Source: a bacterium (GTDB taxonomy: Bacteria; Armatimonadota; JACIXR01). From it: 57,234 nucleotides of DNA. The translations under genes and the position numbers were made by a program. Positions 54,460 to 57,234 of this stretch are shown in pieces. Position 1 is the stretch's first letter; each line of letters starts with the position of its first letter. A model generated the notes under the pieces. The model did not search any database. It had not been told where the DNA came from and saw nothing but the letters and a program-made list of their open reading frames with translations. The stretch is from assembly GCA_014360465.1 (NCBI GenBank), contig JACIXQ010000004.1, positions 1-57,234 of the forward strand, written 5' to 3'.

Positions 54460-54764
54460 TTTTCTCTCCTTTTTCTATTTAATTTAAACGAAAATTCATC
54501 TTGATGCAAGCGGGTTGTAGAATCCAAAAGATATTAGATTTCTTGGTAGGAATTCTTCAAACTCTTGTTTGAATTCATTTATACTTTTTACAAGTCCTTA
54601 CAATCCTTCTGTACTTTATCAACACCGAATACTTCTCTTGTAGCTTAAGTTTCATCTGAATCCAATATCTTTCCTGAAATTTTTCAATGAGGGCATCGTT
54701 GTTCTTAAAAGTAAAAGTTTTGCTTTATATTGTAAGCTTTGGTATAATTTAAATTGAGGAGGAA
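54460..54764 (+). other. Divergent intergenic region with phasin-gene promoter
   Basis: 305 bases between divergent genes. TGG-TATAAT (54740-54748, extended -10) and GAGGAGG before the ATG at 54765 make a good promoter and RBS for the phasin-like gene. A small TTCAAAC/GTTTGAA hairpin lies at about 54557-54574. Otherwise it is AT-rich with no gene. Confidence 0.5.
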
Positions 54765-55055
54765 TTGAATATGAGAGCGACAGAAAGCATCCTTGATATA
54801 GGCTTTGGGATTATCGCTCACCTTGCTGAGAGATACAAGGAACTAAGGGAGAAAGGGAAGGAGCTACGGGGAAAAGTATGGGAGAAACTACAGGAAAAGA
54901 AAGCGCAGGGACGTGAGATAAGGGAAAAATTGGAGGGAGAGATTTCGGAGAAAAAGCAGAAACTTTACAATCTTCTCGGCTTGGTGAGCAAGAAGGATAT
55001 AGAGGAACTCAAGGAGAAGTTAGCCGAGATAGAGAGGAAGCTCAGCGGTCAATAG
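54765..55055 (+). CDS. Phasin-like coiled-coil protein
   Basis: 96 aa. The start (TESILDIGFGIIAHLAERYK) is an amphipathic helix, followed by a long charged coiled coil and the ending GLVSKKDIEELKEKLAEIER, the pattern of phasin/PhaF-type proteins and of short partners of UbiB kinases. It has no enzymatic residues. It directly precedes a UbiB/ABC1 kinase by 4 bases, a pairing common in bacteria. It may cover granules or membranes, or modulate the kinase. Confidence 0.75.
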   Translation: MNMRATESILDIGFGIIAHLAERYKELREKGKELRGKVWEKLQEKKAQGREIREKLEGEISEKKQKLYNLLGLVSKKDIEELKEKLAEIERKLSGQ

Positions 55056-55059
55056 ATTC

Positions 55060-56724
55060 GTGTACTTACCTCGCCCCCTCCGCAGGATAAGAAATCTCTG
55101 GAGGATAGCCAAGATAGGCGAGGTTGCTGTCAAGCATGGTTTCGGCTACCTCGCAGAGCGAATTGGTGGTAGGCGCTACCGCAGAGAGGAGATTAAAGAG
55201 GATGAAAGATATACCAGCGAGGGGGCACGCCTTCGTGCATTTCTTGAAGAACTCGGTTCCACTTTCATCAAACTCGGTCAACTCGCATCCACAAGAGTTG
55301 ATATCTTCCCTCCGGGCATAATAGATGAACTTAAAAAGCTTCAAGATTCTGTTCCACCTGCTCCATTTGAACAGATAAAATTGGTAGTGGAGAGGGAGCT
55401 TAGCAAACCTATTGATGAGATTTTCCTGGAATTCCACGAAGAACCCATCGCTTCCGCCTCAATAGCTCAGGTTCATGAAGCAAAATTGAAAAATAATGAG
55501 GAAGTGGTTGTGAAGGTACAGCGACCTGGAGTAGAAAAGAGGGTTCTGTATGACCTTGAGCTACTCCTTGATATAACCTCCCTTGCTGAGAATCGTCTTC
55601 CCGCGGCGAGACGACTTGGCGTCCACGAGATAGCGGAGGAGCTTGCCCGGGCTATGCGTGACGAACTCAATTTCCTCATTGAGGCAGAAAACGCTGATAG
55701 ATTGCGTAGAGCGCTATCAAATGAAACAAATGTATATATCCCCAAAATCTACTGGGACCTTTCCACCCCCTATGTTCTGACGATGGAGAAGATAAAGGGG
55801 ACAAAAATTAACGATTATATAAAAGGGCTTGAGGACAGAAATCAGAGAAAAAAGCTTGCCCAGCAACTCGCTGAGTTGTTCTTCAAGCAAATCGTCATTT
55901 ATGGGGTTTTCCACGCCGACCCCCATCCGGGCAACATCTTCATACTGCCCGATGGAAGATTTGCCCTGACCGACTTTGGTCTCGTGGGCACCCTGAACAA
56001 AACATTAAAGAGCCAGCTTCTTCGCCTTTCCCAGGGATTGGTCAATCAGGATGTTGATACCATAGTTGAGATTCTTTACATCATAGGCATCGTTCCCGAT
56101 GATGTTGAGAGCTCGATGCTTTCCGCGGAAATAGAGGGATTGTTCTCCCGCTACTCTTACATTCCTCCCAGTAAGATCAAGATTAGCGACCTCTACTACG
56201 CTGTAAGCGAGATAACGAGGAAATACAGGATAAGGATGCCCCAAAGTTTTGCCCTTCTGGGAAGGTGCATGGCGGAATTGGAAGGTTTATGTCTTGAACT
56301 TGACCCTGAATTTGACCCAAGGAAAGTTCTCGAACCTCTTACCCGCCGATTCTTTGCCGACCAGGTCAAACCCACCAATCTCTTGAAGGGAACCGTGAGG
56401 CTCCTGCAAGAAAATACTTCCCTGCTACTTGAGCTCCCGAAACAGTTAAGTCAAGTTTTGAATAAAGCCGAACGTGGAGCATTAAAGTTGCGTTTTGAAT
56501 ACGATAGGATTGACCGTCCGCTTCTACGCCTGAACATTATCGCTAACAGACTATCCTTTTCCATTATAGTTGCGGCGATCCTCGTTGCCTCCTCACTTGT
56601 GATGCAGACGAATATCGGACCCTATCTCTGGGGCTTTCCCGCCTTCGGAATAGTTGGCTACATTCTGGCAGGGATTATGGGTTTTTGGCTTCTACTTTCC
56701 ATAATCCGCTCAGGAAGATTATAA
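55060..56724 (+). CDS. ubiB: UbiB/ABC1 family atypical protein kinase
   Basis: 554 aa from a GTG without an obvious RBS, coupled to the previous gene. It has the ABC1 motifs LGSTFIKLGQLASTRVDIFP (KxGQ), IASASIAQVHEAKL (the Ala-rich loop replacing the P-loop), VVVKVQRPGVEKR (Lys), GVFHADPHPGNIFILPDGRF (catalytic Asp and Asn) and ALTDFGLVG (DFG), with two C-terminal membrane helices (FSIIVAAILVASSLVMQTN, then FGIVGYILAGIMGFWLLLS). Such ATPases support isoprenoid quinone or lipid metabolism at the membrane. No ubi gene is adjacent. Confidence 0.93.
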   Translation: MYLPRPLRRIRNLWRIAKIGEVAVKHGFGYLAERIGGRRYRREEIKEDERYTSEGARLRAFLEELGSTFIKLGQLASTRVDIFPPGIIDELKKLQDSVPPAPFEQIKLVVERELSKPIDEIFLEFHEEPIASASIAQVHEAKLKNNEEVVVKVQRPGVEKRVLYDLELLLDITSLAENRLPAARRLGVHEIAEELARAMRDELNFLIEAENADRLRRALSNETNVYIPKIYWDLSTPYVLTMEKIKGTKINDYIKGLEDRNQRKKLAQQLAELFFKQIVIYGVFHADPHPGNIFILPDGRFALTDFGLVGTLNKTLKSQLLRLSQGLVNQDVDTIVEILYIIGIVPDDVESSMLSAEIEGLFSRYSYIPPSKIKISDLYYAVSEITRKYRIRMPQSFALLGRCMAELEGLCLELDPEFDPRKVLEPLTRRFFADQVKPTNLLKGTVRLLQENTSLLLELPKQLSQVLNKAERGALKLRFEYDRIDRPLLRLNIIANRLSFSIIVAAILVASSLVMQTNIGPYLWGFPAFGIVGYILAGIMGFWLLLSIIRSGRL

Positions 56725-56740
56725 AAAAGGAGTGTGAACT

Positions 56741-57234
56741 ATGAAGAATAAAGAGTATCTCTACCAGCTTTTGAAACAGGAAATAATACAGAAAAGGGAA
56801 GAAGGATGCGATGTGGGAGAACTTGAGAGCAAATTGGAAAGCATCAAAGGGGATAAGGAAGCGCTTTGGGATTTCTACTATGACGAGCTCCTTCCCTTAT
56901 CACCCCGACCTTGTTTTCCCTACGATGAACCATCATTGTGGGAGCAATACAAGGAACAGATATCCTTACCTTCCCCTATCCCGCTACCTTCTAAGGAAAT
57001 CCTTTATGATAAGATTTTAGGTGCCTGGCTGGGAAGATGTGCTGGTTGTATGCTGGGTAAGCCAGTTGAAGGGTGGAGAAGGGAGATGATAAGGGAGAAT
57101 TTGCTGAAGATAAACGAATATCCACTTTCTTATTATTTTCCCATTGAATTCTTTCCCCAAACAAACGATTATATTAAGGGTCTTGTTAGGGGTAATATAA
57201 CCAGGGCTATGCGAGATGATGACACGGATTACAC
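56741..57234 (+). CDS. ADP-ribosylglycohydrolase family protein, 5' part
   Basis: The frame opens with an ATG after AAGGAG and is still open at the window end (about 164 codons). After a helical lead of about 85 residues the family core begins: ILYDKILGAWLGRCAGCMLG, KPVEGWRREM, and MRDDDTDY just before the edge, which supplies the metal-binding Asp residues of the ADP-ribosylglycohydrolase (DraG-like) fold. Such enzymes cleave ADP-ribose from proteins or small molecules. The rest of the gene lies outside. Confidence 0.88.
   Translation, partial: MKNKEYLYQLLKQEIIQKREEGCDVGELESKLESIKGDKEALWDFYYDELLPLSPRPCFPYDEPSLWEQYKEQISLPSPIPLPSKEILYDKILGAWLGRCAGCMLGKPVEGWRREMIRENLLKINEYPLSYYFPIEFFPQTNDYIKGLVRGNITRAMRDDDTDY

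Noticed and set aside
1-57234. CRISPR arrays, rRNA and tRNA genes
   Set aside because: No regularly spaced direct repeats and no tRNA cloverleaf or rRNA sequence was seen on reading the intergenic regions; a covariance search was not possible.

Overview
The window looks like chromosome from a free-living, probably thermophilic bacterium with good Shine-Dalgarno sites, moderate GC and short intergenic gaps. A prepilin-like protein with the H-X9-DG signature, a DUF4434 protein, exported BNR and NHL propellers, several secreted glycosidase-like proteins, a GH57 enzyme and a C39/DUF1573 protein together suggest Armatimonadota (Fervidibacter-like) or a neighbouring planctomycete-like lineage. That placement is inference from gene content; no rRNA or other decisive marker is present.

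Layout. 1-837: no intact gene, a deletion-scarred IS5-type remnant. 838-11160 (minus): one long operon-like run, read from right to left: a C39-like fold protein lacking the catalytic residues, a thioredoxin/CcdA-like membrane protein, an ECF-type sigma factor, a small Cys-rich exported peptide with a GG/GA-type leader, a LolA-like exported protein, a C39 peptidase-DUF1573 fusion, two TPR proteins, a PQQ-type propeller and a TPR-membrane protein. Three or four of these reading frames are interrupted. 11492-20822: exported polysaccharide-related proteins (a 1108-aa TIM-barrel-like protein, an NHL/EF-hand propeller and a BNR-DUF4434 protein) and tandem TatA genes. 21336-24883: thioredoxin reductase, a sugar isomerase-like TIM barrel, LemA and an HtpX-like protease. 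25024-26851 (minus): a LacI-type regulator translationally coupled to an H-X9-DG prepilin, with a clear promoter and palindromic operator. 27170-27745: second, longer copy of the IS5-type remnant.

27994-33388: a CFI-box protein, a three-gene 4-bp-overlapping operon of 2-hydroxyacyl-CoA-dehydratase-activase relatives, and a GH57 enzyme. 33404-51823 is a dense plus-strand housekeeping block: a sugar nucleotidyltransferase-mutase fusion, rpsU, PgpH-like c-di-AMP phosphodiesterase, ybeY, a DgkA-like kinase, the ftsE-ftsX-envC-ctpA-deacetylase cell-wall cluster, AMMECR1, an ArsC-type phosphatase, a fused nucleotidyltransferase/GHMP kinase, uvrC-ogt and a GH39-like glycosidase. 52038-54459 (minus) is an island of unrecognised genes. 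54765-57234 carries a phasin-like coiled coil, a UbiB/ABC1 kinase and the start of an ADP-ribosylglycohydrolase cut by the window end.

The strongest candidate for an undescribed system is the 5.2-11.2 kb locus: an exported Cys-rich peptide with a C39-type cleavage leader, an exported C39 protease, a degenerate C39 relative, a thiol-redox-type protein and a dedicated sigma factor in one operon. Secondary candidates are the 802-aa nucleotidyltransferase-GHMP kinase fusion, the split activase operon and the 52-54.5 kb unknown island.
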